DNA of 64,000 nucleotides from Amoeboaphelidium occidentale (GCA_023515795.1 JALGPX010000042.1:1-64000), one strand, 5' to 3'. Shown: positions 50,732-63,103, numbered from the stretch's first letter. Made by a program: numbers and translations. The notes: generated by a model not told the origin, from the sequence alone.

Positions 50732-51922
50732 TTAAAATAGACTTTCGTTGCATTTAGATGGCCCAGCACCAACTCGAGTCATTATTACTCGTCTTATCAA
50801 GCCCTTTCCCAGCACAGAAAATTTGGACGCTAAACTTTCAAAATACTCCGGCCTATCAGCTCTATCAAACACATTCCTTGTGTGCTCATTCATCGGAATA
50901 TGCTCAACATCAATAAGGGCAGTCAAACAGGCGCACAAGTCTTTTAAATCCTTTTCTTGAACAAATAGAACTGCATTTGGCCCTGCATCAAACGTGTAAC
51001 AAGCAACGTTCCTCCCAGCAAACTTATTAAGCGCTGTAACAAACTGAATAACCATCTTTGAAGTATCATTCAGATAAAATATAGGAGGGTACGTGTCAAG
51101 ACAAGTAGCATGAAATTGATTAGAATCTGCCATTGTCAGCTGAGCAAACAAATCAAAGTCCTTGGTCTTAATAGCATTCTCCATCTCTCTAATTCTCTCA
51201 GGAACAACACTTTCAACGCGATAATTGAACAGTTCAGATGTCTCAACAGTTGTCTGCATACCACCAGTGCTGCTTACTTCCTTCTTCTCGTCGTTTGCGA
51301 CTAATACGATTGCCTTTACATCAGGCCAGGACGACTTTGACGCAACTTGAACAGCAAAACTATCAGCACCACTATCACAAACTCCAGCTTCCCATTTAAC
51401 GTAACCACCAAATAAGCTTCTGCATGCAGAACCGCTACCTTGACGTGCAATCTTGGACAACTCTTGGAACGCTTCATCAGGGGAATCTTCAGTGATTAAC
51501 TCAAACAACCTCGCAATGACATACACAAAGCACGCGATCCCGGAAGCAGAGGAAGCCAAACCAGCAGCAGTTGGAAAGTTGTTTTCAGATTTAACGTGAA
51601 TTTTCCAGTCAGAAATCTGCGGCTGAACAACTCCATCGCTTTCGAGCTGCTTTCTCTTCTGCTTAAGAAGTTTTAAGCATTTCATTAAGCGTGGGCTGTC
51701 TTTCAATGATACTTCTTTACCGTTCAACCAAAAGCGATCTTCAGTGTATTCTGGACTGATCCTTGCAGACGTGTGGGTATGCAAATCGTTCGTATCCAAA
51801 GTGACTGATATCGATGAATTGCATGGCAGGATAAGTTCAGAGTCTCTTTTACCCCAATACTTGATAACTGCAATGTTAACAGGCGCAACTGCAGATTCTT
51901 CGCGAAAGTTTGGAATCGTCAT
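50732..51922 (-). CDS. MVD1: Diphosphomevalonate decarboxylase
   Basis: Last step of the mevalonate pathway to isopentenyl diphosphate, cytosolic. A single exon of 396 residues, the usual length. GHMP-kinase motifs are AVAPVNIAVIKYWGKRD, the ATP-binding NFPTAAGLASSASG, and SGSACRSLFGGYVKWE. The C-terminal DAGPNAVLFV helps bind substrate. It shows that sterol/isoprenoid precursors are made through mevalonate. It is divergent from the Nudix gene with 164 bp between starts. Confidence 0.97.
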   Translation of the reverse strand: MTIPNFREESAVAPVNIAVIKYWGKRDSELILPCNSSISVTLDTNDLHTHTSARISPEYTEDRFWLNGKEVSLKDSPRLMKCLKLLKQKRKQLESDGVVQPQISDWKIHVKSENNFPTAAGLASSASGIACFVYVIARLFELITEDSPDEAFQELSKIARQGSGSACRSLFGGYVKWEAGVCDSGADSFAVQVASKSSWPDVKAIVLVANDEKKEVSSTGGMQTTVETSELFNYRVESVVPERIREMENAIKTKDFDLFAQLTMADSNQFHATCLDTYPPIFYLNDTSKMVIQFVTALNKFAGRNVACYTFDAGPNAVLFVQEKDLKDLCACLTALIDVEHIPMNEHTRNVFDRADRPEYFESLASKFSVLGKGLIRRVIMTRVGAGPSKCNESLF

Positions 51923-52086
51923 TAGGAAAAGGAAAAGTGTGAGTTTAGCACGGCTAAAGGAGGGCGTGCAGAATTTCTTACGCCTTCTTATGATAAACGT
52001 ACCCGTATCTTTACAGTCTTTGTTTCAAGCTATTTGGTAGCATTTGTTGCTGTGAAGCTTGGTAACAGCGTCACATTTTCATTTTC

Positions 52087-52879
52087 ATGGATTCCACTTT
52101 GCCTCTTAAAAGCCCTTCTGCTGAATTAAGATTGTTACCAGTGAGTACCATTAATACTACTACAAAAGCATCAGGGAAATGGCTCAAGTTTAATGAAGTT
52201 CAATTCAAAGATCCAATATATGGGCAACAAAGATCATGGGAGTATGTCAGAAGATCTGGTAATGTAGAAGGACAAGTAGATGGTAGTTTTAAGTTTTACG
52301 AACTTTCTCATGTGATTATCATTAGCAATTGAAGTAGTTGGGATAGTGAAGCGGAGAAATCAACCTGATACCATAGTCCTGGTCACTCAATACAGACCAC
52401 CAACGGGATCATATTGTGTTGAGTTTCCTGCAGGTATGATCATTGCTTTAAAGATATTTTTACGTTGAATTTAAGGGTTGGTTGATAAGGATGAAGACCC
52501 AGAAGATGCAGCCAAGCGCGAACTAAAGGAAGAGACAGGTTACACCTTCAAGAAAATTCTAAAACGAACGCCAACTCTATTCTATGAACCAGGTCTAAGT
52601 AATTCTTCCATGAAGCTGATATACGTTGAGGTAATTTGATATCCTAGTTCCGACGTAATTTGGAAGATCGATGGTGATGCGCCAGAGAATAATCCTCCTG
52701 TGCCTAAACTAGAACACGATGAATGGGGCCTACAAACAATTGAACTGCCTATTAACTCATTGTATGATGAACTAGAGCGTATCCACAAAGAAAAGGCTGT
52801 TGCGATCGACGCGAAACTATACACCTTTGCATACGGGCTGAAACTGAGTGAAACTACTTCGTTATCGCATAAGTATTAG
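52087..52879 (+). CDS. ADP-ribose pyrophosphatase (Nudix, NUDT5/Ysa1 type)
   Basis: Cleaves ADP-ribose to AMP and ribose 5-phosphate. Exons 52087-52282, 52326-52433, 52476-52630 and 52667-52879 give 223 residues. GKWLKFNEVQFKDPIYGQQRSWEYVRRSG is the N-terminal dimer region of this family. The Nudix box, rebuilt by splicing, reads GLVDKDEDPEDAAKRELKEE followed by TGY and fits GX5EX7REUXEEXGU. YEPGLSNSSMKLIYVE joins IDGDAPEN across intron 3. That intron was set at 52631-52666 because the shorter option (17 bp) breaks the frame. Confidence 0.9.
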
Positions 52880-52999
52880 GTTCAGCACGAGAATAGAATA
52901 ACTGCGTCGATACTAAGCTCTTTCTTCTTGTGTTTTCAATTGCAAACCATTGAATTAGTAAATTTACTTATCATCAGGATCTATTTGATTTCAATACTC

Positions 53000-54039
53000 T
53001 TACATACCTTCTAATGTCATACCGAGACCAAATTTACTTTGGCCAGTAACATGATCAATTTCACCAGCCATCAAGAATGCGACACCTGGAGCTAATCTCT
53101 CTTCTACAGCTGCACAAATCTTTCCTGTTGAATCAATTTGTCCTCTGAATGCGCTCTGACGGAATTCCCATTTAGCGCCAACAGTACAAACACCCTGTTT
53201 TCTGCCAGGCAAAGCAACCAACTGCAACTCTGTACCAAGTTCAACCTATTTAAAGCGTTAAACACTGAAACTGAATATCATTTTACCTTTTCGTTAACCT
53301 TGTGAAAGTAAGAAGCCTGCAAGATTCCGATTTGACTCAAGTTACCAGTCAAAACGAAATTGCTTCCAACGTATTTCGCGATGAATGATCCTTGACCATC
53401 CATTTTATCCTGTGGAGTTTCCTTTTTGAATACGTATTCCAATCCCAACGCCAACTTCTTAGAAACTGACTGCAAATGACTTAAAACGAAGATACCAGTT
53501 CCATCAGGCGAAGGATTAACAGCCTTAACATTGGAGCTGTATGATTTTCCAGTTTGGTCAAATTCTACTTGCAATGCACCTGGAGCTTGAGGCGCGAATT
53601 GGAACTGAGCCTTTCCGATCAAACCCTTCAAACCCAAACCACACTGACCTCTTAAACTGAACATTCCCTGGAAGTCTGTGTGTGCTTGAACAAAGTTCTT
53701 TGAAATTAGACATTATCATGCTTATTATTAGTCACCTTCTGAGATGCATCATTAAGAACTCCAACCAGCGAATAAGAAGAAGGAATCTGTTGTGATCCTA
53801 CAGTATCGCAATAAGACACGTTTCCCAGTTTAAAATCATACCCAAAGCAAATGAGTGTCTGGTGCTCAAGTTTGCAGACACAGGAAGAGCAAAATCAAAT
53901 TTAGCTCCATCGAAGATAAAGCTTGACGCAAACACGTCTAAAACACGTAAATTGAGTAAAAGCGGAATATACTTCTTATTTCATTGTGTAAAGCATCAAA
54001 TGCGCCAGGGTTGGGCAAATCCGCAAAGTACGTCGACAT
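53000..54039 (-). CDS. TOM40: Tom40, outer mitochondrial membrane import pore
   Basis: The beta-barrel channel of the TOM complex. Five exons (54039-53973, 53937-53842, 53797-53736, 53697-53287, 53245-53000) give 293 residues. The N-terminus YFADLPNPGAFDALHNEIR is typical; splicing gives RHSFALGSQQIPSSYSLVGV and QKNFVQAHTDFQGMFSLRGQ. Beta-strand alternation and the closing FGLGMTLEG agree with the family. The final codons overlap a good splice donor (G|GTATGT). A 27-bp intron there would swap the end for ...LEDPDDK and place the stop about 45 bp further on. It is head-to-head with Prp31, 66 bp apart. Confidence 0.9.
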
Positions 54040-54105
54040 TTTTTGATCTGATCAGAAAACTTGTTGGCTCGCTTTTTGTCAACGCCAACGGGAAGTTTGA
54101 GTTTG

Positions 54106-55669
54106 ATGGACCTTATTGATGAATTGGAGAATGACTTACTGGAATTGGATGAACAGCATCAGAAGCATCAGCAGAAAGATCATTCAACGGGTTTAGAAGA
54201 GAACGAGGATGGTCATAATCAACTTCATGTTGCTTCCGGAGAAGAGTATAAAGACGAACTTCGAAGAGCTGCGACCTTTTACTTCTCCGGAAAGCTAGAG
54301 GAATTACAGTCTGACATTGTGGCCTTTGAAGGTCAGAAGGATAATGCTGAAGAGTCGCAGGAGTTACTCAGTCGAGCGATATCAGCACTGGAACAATCGG
54401 AACAGGAAATAACTGACATACATTCTTTAATTAATTCAAAATTCTCAAAGTTCATTCCGGAATTATCTACGCTCGTTCCTTCCATCAAAGAATACGTTAA
54501 AGCGGTTGAAATTATAATTAACAAGGAAGATTTATCTGAGCTGAAGAAATTTGTATCAAATAACGGAGTCTTCCTGGTTCTGTCTATTCAACTGAAGAAT
54601 AGTCCGTTTGATTTGGGGAAGGATGTGCCCGCTAATGATCGAGCTTTTATTTTGGACGGTTGTTTGGTGATCGAGAAGCTTTTCGCATTTAATGAGTTAG
54701 TTGTTTCGTATTTAGAGAAGATTATGATATTTTTATGTCCCAATATTGTATGCTTAGTTGGCAAGGCCTTTAAATTTTTAGTATTGATGTTTTAGGGTCG
54801 AGGATAGCTGCACAATTAGTTGGAACAGCTGGCGGAACAGTTCAGTTGAGTCGGATACCTTCGTGCAATATTATCAACTTGGGAAAGAACCAGAATGTTA
54901 ACTCTAAAATTGGTCTTTCTAATTATGTCTCATACTTGAAGAATGGTTATATCTATCACAGTGATTTGGTTCAGAATGTGTCTGAAGACATTCAAAAGAA
55001 AGTGATGAAGATGCTAGCCGGTAATAACTTCCTGTTAAAGCTTACGTGTGAAGGGAAATTGGCTTTAGTAGCCAGAGTTGATTCTAGAGCAGAGTCTCGC
55101 GATGGCTCCATAGGAAGGCTGTACAGAAAAGAGATTGAAGATAAAATTGAGAAACTGGAAGAGCCTCCTCCAACAAGGGGAGTGAAAGCGATGGATCTAC
55201 CTGGAATACTGGATGGCAACAAGAAGACACGGAGGGGTGGTAAAAGGAAAAGAAAGTTCAATGAAAAATATCAAATGAGTGAACTTGAAAGGTTTAGCGA
55301 CTTTGTTTACTATGCTAATTGTTTTAGGCAGCAGAATAGGGTTCTTTTTGGTGTTGAGGAAGAAGAAGTATTTATGGAAGGCGGAGAAGAAACTGAGGGT
55401 CTCGGTATGTTGGGACAGAAAGGATCCGGACTTCTAAGAATGGGACAAATGACGACAGCTAATCGACTCAAAACTAAATCCAACCAAAAAGGTACGCTGT
55501 TTTACTTTTGCGTCTAATTTTAGCAAATGCAACGAGCGGCGCAAACCATCATCTGTCTGCCCTTGCATTTACCGCAGATCAAGGTCTTCAGTTATTAGAC
55601 CCAAGTTTAAACAAAAAGAAGCAAGATGATAATAGCAAACAAAGTGAGCCAAAAAGCAAATATTTCTGA
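54106..55669 (+). CDS. PRP31: Prp31, U4/U6 snRNP splicing factor
   Basis: Binds 15.5K and U4 snRNA and holds the U4/U6.U5 tri-snRNP together. Exons 54106-54760, 54796-55491 and 55524-55669 give 498 residues, equal to human PRPF31. The NOP domain reads CPNIVCLVG|SRIAAQLVGTAGGTVQLSRI across intron 1, with SCNIINLGKNQN after it. The C-terminal PRP31 region has RRGGKRKRKFNEKYQMSELE. Intron 1 has a GC donor (GCAAGG); no GT donor gives the invariant LVGSRIAAQL. The start MDLIDELENDLLELDE is the usual Prp31 opening. Confidence 0.97.
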
Positions 55670-55750
55670 AAACTTAAGTAGAATAAATGTTTACAACTTT
55701 GGGGAGGTTTCCTTTCGCGGTGTTTCATTGCGATATTTTTAGCTTGTTTC

Positions 55751-56980
55751 ATGTTCACAGGATCGAAAGTGACAACGAGACACGAGGTTACTGTGACAAA
55801 GAAACTCGTTGAAGAGTCAGAGATAGACTCTTTGGTTCGTAGAGTTAATCAGTATACGATCAAACGTACAATTGGCGAAGGCGCGTACGCGACAGTTCTT
55901 TATGCAGTGGATGATAAGAAACAAGAATATGTAAGACCTTCGTGATCACACAAGCTAAACGTACGAAGGCCCTCAAAGAAATATCAAAGTCGCGAATATC
56001 AAGAAAAAAGAGAACGTTACCAGGACAAGGACTTCGATCTCCAGGAGGTCAATCACCAACTCCTGTGGACGCAGGACTGTTATCGATACAGAACGAGATT
56101 GAGATTCTCAAAAGACTACAACACAAGAACGTGATTACTTTGTATGAGGTTATAGACGATGAAGAGTCTGACTTGATGTATTTGGGTAACACGCTGTAAC
56201 AATCTTGCTTGTAACAACTTTGTAGTCTTTGAATACTGCAAGAAAGGAGTAGTTATGGAAATATCTTTAGACACAGTTTCAAAGCCTTTCAAGGAGAGCC
56301 AATGTTGGGATTTGTTCCGACAGTTAATTACTGGTCTCAAGTACTGTCACGATAGAAAAGTGGCTCATCGCGACATAAAACCAGACAACTTGGTAAGTTT
56401 CACTCAAGTATCATTGAATTTTATAAGCTTATAACATCATCTGGAACTTTGAAAATATCTGACTTTGGTGTTTCATATATAATTGATAGCGGGAATACAA
56501 TTGATGGAAGTGCAGGCAGTCCAGCATTCATCCCGCCGGAGCTCCTGAGTTCTGATCCAAGCGACAGAAAAGCATCACTGATTACCGCTGATATATGGGC
56601 TGCTGGCGTTACTCTTTATTGTTTTGTTTATGGAAAACTACCATTCATTGGAGAAAACATCATAGAGATGAACAAGAAGATCAAAACAGAACGGTAAGCT
56701 CGACAAAGAAAGTCTAAAACGTAGACCACTTATTGATCCGAAAACAAATCATTTACTGGCTGATCTTCTGATGAAACTGTTGGAAAAAGATCCACACAAA
56801 AGAATCACTCTCCAAGATGTGTGTGAACACCCATGGATAACTAGAAACGGAAAGAAACCTCTGCTACCAAAGGTAACAAAAGCACGAACAACTTCAAGCG
56901 AAATCATCAGATCACGTGAGCTATCATCTGAAAGCGACAGTCTCAATGAGGGACCACTATCTTGCTGTGTTTCGCAGTGA
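55751..56980 (+). CDS. CaMKK/Ssp1-Sak1-like protein kinase
   Basis: Five exons (55751-55930, 55969-56185, 56226-56392, 56428-56693, 56725-56980) give 361 residues. The kinase domain spans most of the protein: IGEGAYATVLYAV, the ATP-binding Lys in EYALKEISKSR, an RP-type insert between strands (GQGLRSPGGQSPTP) typical of CaM-kinase kinases, NEIEILKRLQHKNVITLYEVID, HRDIKPDNL, KISDFGVSYI and GSPAFIPPEL. Fungal relatives (Ssp1, Sak1, Elm1) act upstream of AMPK/Snf1. The C-terminal regulatory region is short and no calmodulin site is obvious. Introns are 31-40 bp. Confidence 0.85.
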
Positions 56981-57170
56981 AGTGACTCGCTCAGTGTCGA
57001 TCACTTTCGGTTGATCCCAATCCAAAATTTTTGCATCAGTTGATTCCGTGAAGTAACCGTTAAAGGTAATAAATCTTTATAGAAAAAGTGCATGAGCCTT
57101 CGCGCATTACCGTAAAGGACGCGCGGCCTGCACTCTTCCTCTTCTTTTAAAGAACATACTGACAGCGTAG

Positions 57171-57602
<432 letters not shown>

Positions 57603-57709
57603 TCTAAAATAAATCACAGGAAAGTATTTTGCGTCTAAGTGTGTCTTTTCGTAAAAGTTGTTTTAAGTTTTCGTTGTCTGTGCCTTTGTCTTCTTCAAAC
57701 AGACTCAGA

Positions 57710-59459
57710 ATGGTTGTTTTGGCCTCTTCGATTTGCACAAAGAGCGGCAAAGGTTACTTTTTATAGTTCCGTAGAAGCTCCCGTCTAACAGAAGTAGCTG
57801 TCGTATCCCGTCAGTATGTCGAAATGAGCAGGAGCAGAATCGAAGGATTGCTTGCTTCGTTCCCCAAGCTGATCTCCGCTGGACACCAACACACTTACAT
57901 TGAGACAGACACTGTCCGTTACATTTACCAGCCGCTAGAAGATTTGTATATGGTAACTTTTTAACTGTCAAAGTTCAGATTTACTTTGTTCGTTTTAAAG
58001 GTTCTAATAACCAACAAGCAGTCCAACATTCTCCAGGACAATGAGACGCTGCACCTTTTTGCTCGGACAGTTTCTGAGTTTTGTCGTTCTCTTAAGGAAG
58101 CTGAGATTGCAGAGTATTCTTTTGAGTTGGCCATGGCTTTTGATGAGATAATATCTTTGGGTTACAGGGAGAATATCAACTTGACTCAGTTGAAGACAAA
58201 TACGGAAATGGAATCACAGGAAGAGAAGCTACAGGAAATGTTACAGAAGAGTAAAGAAAGGGAGGCTATCGAGAATGCGAAACTCAAAGCGAAACAATTG
58301 GAAATGCAGAAGCGAGAGGATAAGAGGCGCGGTATTACGCAAGGGAGCGGCTCAAGTTACAGTTCATTACGATCTCCTCCTATGCCGTCGTCTCAGCCTG
58401 CTACTTCATCTGCAGCTCCTCAAACAAAAGCTTTCAATAGTTCGCTTGATCAACAGCGAAATTCTGTCACAGCTGCTCCATCAATTGGCAAAGGACTGCA
58501 ATTGGGCGGAAAACCAAAAGTTTCTGATTTGCTTGCAGCTGTTAATGTAGAAGAAGGAATTCGTGATATTGATTTAAATTCCTCATTGGGCGCTTCTTCT
58601 GTAGCTTCCAACAATGCCAGCGCTGCAAATGTTGCTTCTGCAGCGCCAACAGAAGGGTAAGTTCAAGCAGAATTTATGAATCTTACACCTTCAATTTAGA
58701 ATTGCTGTTACCTTTGAAGAAAAGATGAGCGCTGAAGTCAACAGAGACGGTGGTATCAATAATCTTGAGGTTAAGGGGGATATGTTTGTGCAGATTAATG
58801 ATCCTTCAAAGAGCAAAGTGCAGTTCCAGTTAGAAAGTTGGGAAGATTCTGCATTACAATTCAAAACTAATCCGCATGTTGATAAGAATAATTGGCAGAC
58901 ATCTAAGATTATTTCCACAAAGGACAAGAACACAGCATTTCCAGTTAATCAATCCATTCCTGTTCTTAAATGGCGTTATGTTACAAAGGATGAGTCCATG
59001 GCTCCATTCTCTATCAATTTCTGGCCATCTGTGTCAGGTAGGGGAACAGTTGATTGTAGTGTAGAGTATGAAATCCTGTCAGAGAAACTAGAACTACAAA
59101 ATGTTGTCCTTTCTATTCCACTAGGATCATCCTCAGTTGTTCCTAAGGTGAACCATGTTGATGGAGAATACACTGTTAATCCTGGCACTAAAAGTCTGGA
59201 GTGGAAGATTCCTTTGATGGACGCTTCAAACTCGTCTGGCACTTTGGAGTTTTCCATTCCGGGAGATAATGATAGTGTTCTGTTCCCTGTGCTTGTTTCA
59301 TTTACATCTAGCAAGCCTTACATTGAGATAAAGGTATTTGATAGTTTAGGTCCAGCTTATATTGTCTAGGTTGCAGCAGCTATCAGTATCGAAAGTGGTC
59401 AACCTGTTCCTTTTGCACAGACTGGTCGTTTGGTGACTGACGAATACAAAATTGTCTAA
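57710..59459 (+). CDS. RET2: Delta-COP (Ret2/archain), coatomer subunit
   Basis: Subunit of the COPI coat for Golgi-to-ER transport. Five exons (57710-57752, 57792-57952, 58001-58656, 58700-59333, 59370-59459) give 527 residues. The longin-like N-terminus reads [20 protein letters not shown], then [13 protein letters not shown] and [22 protein letters not shown] Lys/Glu-rich linker with [11 protein letters not shown] follows, then the mu-homology domain ([21 protein letters not shown], ending [20 protein letters not shown]). The linker is longer in Ala/Ser than in animals. Confidence 0.95.
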
Positions 59460-59503
59460 AGATCTAATAAATGAAACATTTTCAAATAATGAAAGCAGTT
59501 ACT

Positions 59504-60963
59504 CTATTGATTTCTTGAGATGGAGTTAATTGCGACAGATAAATCATTAATCATTCTGAGACTGGCCAGCTGTATTCCAATAATAAGTCTTCTCCAACTA
59601 TGTTGATATCTGGGTATTCTGTCTGCATCAATATTACTCAACCCGGACAAATTGACTTTATCCCACGACAAAATCAAAGCATTGCAAAAGCAATCAAAGT
59701 CGCTTCCTCTCCAACCACAAGAGACGGCTGGTTCAATTATCTTTTCAACGATATTCCCAAACAAGTTCCTCGTTTCTTTGGGCTTTGCTAAACCATTCCC
59801 AATCTTGAGCATATTTCTTACTAGCAGCTTAAACACAACAGTAAAATCTTTGCTGATCACAATTTCATTCTGAACAGACGAAGAAGAAGATGCAATACCA
59901 TCATTAAAGCTACTGTTTCCAGCAATTCCAATATCCTTGCTGGTAACACTCGCACCTCCAAAACTTCCAGAACTCATGTAAGTTATTGTCGTGGAAGTCG
60001 GTATATTCGATGAAAAGAAACTGAATGTAAAGGACGATGTTGATGGATTCATAATAACACTGCTAGACGTAATCCCAGATTGCAACAAATGCTCATACGT
60101 CAAATTCCTGTAATGATCAATGAGATCTTTACTCGCAAAAACACTCTGTTTCAATTCCTTTAAATCTTGAAGCCAATATGAGTCAAACTCGCAAAGAAAC
60201 TCAAAACCGTTAATAGCAGCCGGAGCCCAATATTTCATTAGAACAGAAGCACAGAATTCAAAATCAGAGAAAGTGTACTGCAATAGCTTTTTTCGTGATG
60301 TATCAATTCTGTTTAAATTCAAAAAGATCACATGTGCATACAATTTAGCGAGCGATTCACCAACCATAAATTGATCTTGAATAATTTGAGTCAAATCTGC
60401 ACATAATCCACCAGAAGTCGCAGCCCCACCAGAATATGAATTCACAGCAGGAGCAGCACCATCAGCATTCCCAATAGAAGCGCCAATATCCTTCAAATTC
60501 TCAATGTATCTCATAATTCGCTTCAGATTGTCAAACTGTCTCCTGCAACTCCCAATAGGAACTTTGGTCTTAGCGCTGACGTCATCCAACTCTTTCCTTT
60601 GTCGATGGCTTAGCTTTTTGCCCAGTAACTCTCTTACGACAGCCTCATCGAAACCATAATACAAAACAACCAACTTGCGCCTAATAGAAAGCGGCACCGG
60701 AAGAGAAAACGTATAAACTTCCGAAGGTTTATGAAAGAAATGCTCCAAAAGTTCGAATAATCTGTACTGACTGAGAATGATTTCTTTTGTGGCTATTTGG
60801 CCTCTAAGTCGCAATTGATGTATCGCTTGATCGACTACGAAGGAATTAATTTAAAACGATTACGCATTGAAAGAAAGTTACTCGATAGTCCATTGAGCCA
60901 AAGAAGGTAAATGTGATAATTCGGAATGGAAATGTTGGAAGTGAAGACGGTGAAATTGCTCAT
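59504..60963 (-). CDS. FIBP: FIBP family protein (acidic FGF intracellular-binding protein-like)
   Basis: Exons 60963-60882 and 60834-59504 give 470 residues. The small first exon (MSNFTVFTSNISIPNYHIYL) joins LLWLNGLSIDQAIHQLRLRG, reproducing the family's N-terminus. The core has RRKLVVLYYGFDEAVVRELL, GKKLSHRQRKELDDVSAKTK, SCRRQFDNLKRIMRYIE and FSDFEFCASVLMKYWAP. The Ser/Thr-rich insert near 270-330 is extra. FIBP is found in animals, chytrids and some protists and is absent from most Dikarya, as far as I know; its cellular role is unclear. It is head-to-head with Tfb4, 21 bp apart. Confidence 0.9.
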
Positions 60964-60984
60964 TTCCGGAAAATAATCGAACTC

Positions 60985-62028
60985 ATGGCTGGCGATGGAA
61001 TAGATCCGTTAGATGCCAAAGGGGCTGAGCAAAAGGAAGCTACTGAATTACTTTGTCTTCTTCTGAACCTTCCTCATGATTTGGGAATGCAGGAGTCTGT
61101 TGATTTAATTACGAATGTTGTGATATTTATGCGTGCACATGTCGCACTTAGAGAAGATAATGAGTTTATGTTGCTATTATGTTCATCCTATGGTCCTGTT
61201 GTTCTTTATCATCCTACGGAATCTGAAGATGTTGAAGTAACTGAGCTGCAGAGTGGTTCCCGTAATTTGAGTTATGCTCGATTTGAGAAGGCCCAAGGCA
61301 GCATTATGGCTGCATTAAAACGATTAAATGATACAGTATCATCGATGAGCGATTTTGGTAATATTTCTGGTGAAGTTAAAGGTGGAAGTGGAATGGCTAA
61401 CGGTGTTGCAAAAGCTTTGTGCTATGTGAACAAGAAACGTTTGATGACAGTTGAAGTATTTAATGCGCGAATCTTAATCGTTACCGCGGGCGCTAAACAG
61501 GAAGACAGCAAGAATTATATATCGCTAATGAATTGTATATTCAGTTGTCAGAAGATGAATGTTCCTTTGGATGTCTGCATAGTTGAAACGAGTCAAGATG
61601 ACAAAGGGCCATCGAAGCGGGGCTCTGTATTCATGGAACAAGTACGTTTAATGATTAATTCCGCTGATATCTTTGTAGGCTGTGTATATTACGAATGGAA
61701 ATTATCGATCATGCAAACAGAATGCTTTTCTTCAAACGCTTTTGGTAATTCCTTTATGATATCTTCAAAGAGCTTACACGTAGACGCATTTCTTATTTAA
61801 AACCAAGACCATTGTATCGGAATCAAGTTCTTTGAAACAGGTCGATTTACGAGCGACGTGCTTTTGTCACACTCAAGAGAACAAGATTGTGGATGTTGGT
61901 TATATCTGTTCCATATGTTTATCAAGTTAGTTTTTATCTTTGCATGATGGTCTGACTTATACCGTGTAGTATTCTGTGAGCCATTGAAACAATGTGAGAC
62001 ATGTGGTTATGAGTTCAACAAGGATTAG
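60985..62028 (+). CDS. TFB4: TFIIH subunit p34/Tfb4 (GTF2H3)
   Basis: A core TFIIH subunit for transcription start and nucleotide-excision repair. It has a divergent von Willebrand-A fold and a C-terminal zinc finger that binds p44. The N-terminal fold is marked by ILIVTAGAKQEDSKNYISLMNCIFSCQKMNVPLDVCI. The zinc region is VDLRATCFCHTQENKIVDVGYICSICLS joined to IFCEPLKQCETCGYEF. Introns 61642-61678 and 61926-61969 are clear. The middle intron is not: 61745-61807 gives an open 299-residue protein, but an alternative frame (LTRRRISYLKPRP) in that interval also looks protein-like. ATG 60985 is chosen as start because the longer upstream frame has no ATG. Confidence 0.8.
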
Positions 62029-62171
62029 CGTTAACAGCGCGATGGTTGATGAAACTGTAAATCAAATCTGCTAAAAATATCTCTATAAATTTGTTTAAAT
62101 CTCTGTAAATTTGTGGCTTTTACGTATCCCGTCAAATAACGCCGTCTATCCTATTTTCTTTCAACTGTCGC

Positions 62172-62996
62172 ATGCCAACTCAGAATAAAACTCCAGCTGA
62201 TTCAAACACACTTCGACTGGACGCTGTGGAGTCGCTGGCATTGAAGCTGATCGATGAGATACTCAGAGAGAATGTATTCGAAGGACACAGGGACCACGTC
62301 CTGTCCACATCAATCTGCCAAATCTGTCACGAGAAGTGCAGATACTTTGTGAACAAGCCAGGCAAGGAATATTCTCTAAGTGGATTATTAAACTTTATCA
62401 TTTAAGGCTTTGATATATATGGGAACAGAATATCTGCATCGCAACCCAAAGAAGACATGTACGATTGTCCCAATTGCAAAAGAAAGTTTCCTACGCAGCG
62501 ATACGCATTGCATTTGGAAAAGTGTTTAGGTTTGCTGAGAGATCAATTAGACAGGATTTATCTTATTTGTAGGACTGAACGGTAGAAAAAGTAGCAGAAG
62601 GAATAATGTTCAAAAGTATCACGATAGCGAAACAGAACCAGAGGATAATTCAAAATCTGCTCAAGAGTATCAACCGCCTTATGCAGCATCTTCTCAGACA
62701 CGTGATCAGGAGAAATCCAGACAGAAGAAACGGAAACGCAGCAATGCAGGTGCGACACAAAAAAGTACCAACGCACGGGCATCATCTGCAAGTTTAGGAA
62801 CAACAGCGCCTTCAGCAAAACCTGGAAGCCAGATCGTAAATAACACTGCCAATTTAGATTCATTAACTGGAAGATCTATAAGGTTAGTATTGTTTCGAAT
62901 GCTTCTAATCTCCTTAGGAGCTTTACGCCAGACTTGCACGGCGGCCCAGTGATACTGCAAAACGAAGATAGTTTATCAGAAGATTCAGAGTTTTAA
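62172..62996 (+). CDS. SGF11: Sgf11, SAGA deubiquitinase-module subunit
   Basis: Activates the Ubp8/USP22 deubiquitinase of SAGA on H2B. Four exons (62172-62361, 62407-62529, 62573-62882, 62918-62996) give 233 residues. The helical N-terminus (LALKLIDEILRENVFEGH) is followed by CQICHEKCRYF and FDIYGNRI. The hallmark zinc finger is YDCPNCKRKFPTQRY then ALHLEKCLGLNGR (C-x2-C...H-x3-C). A Lys/Ser-rich tail follows. Intron 1 is either 62362-62406 with a GC donor (GCAAGG) or 62380-62406 with a GT donor; both stay in frame, and the first gives the shorter, more usual loop. With Spt8, this is the second SAGA subunit here. Confidence 0.85.
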
Positions 62997-63103
62997 TAGA
63001 AAGTAATTTATTATAATTCTTCTTTGAACCTGTCCTGTAACAGTTTTGGCTTGAGTCTTTAGATAAAAGTTGATTAGTATTTGATTGCAGTGAAACAGAA
63101 ATG

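Noticed and set aside
52631-52647. 17-bp intron in the Nudix gene
   Set aside because: It puts the following exon out of frame; the 36-bp alternative restores IDGDAPEN, expected for the family.
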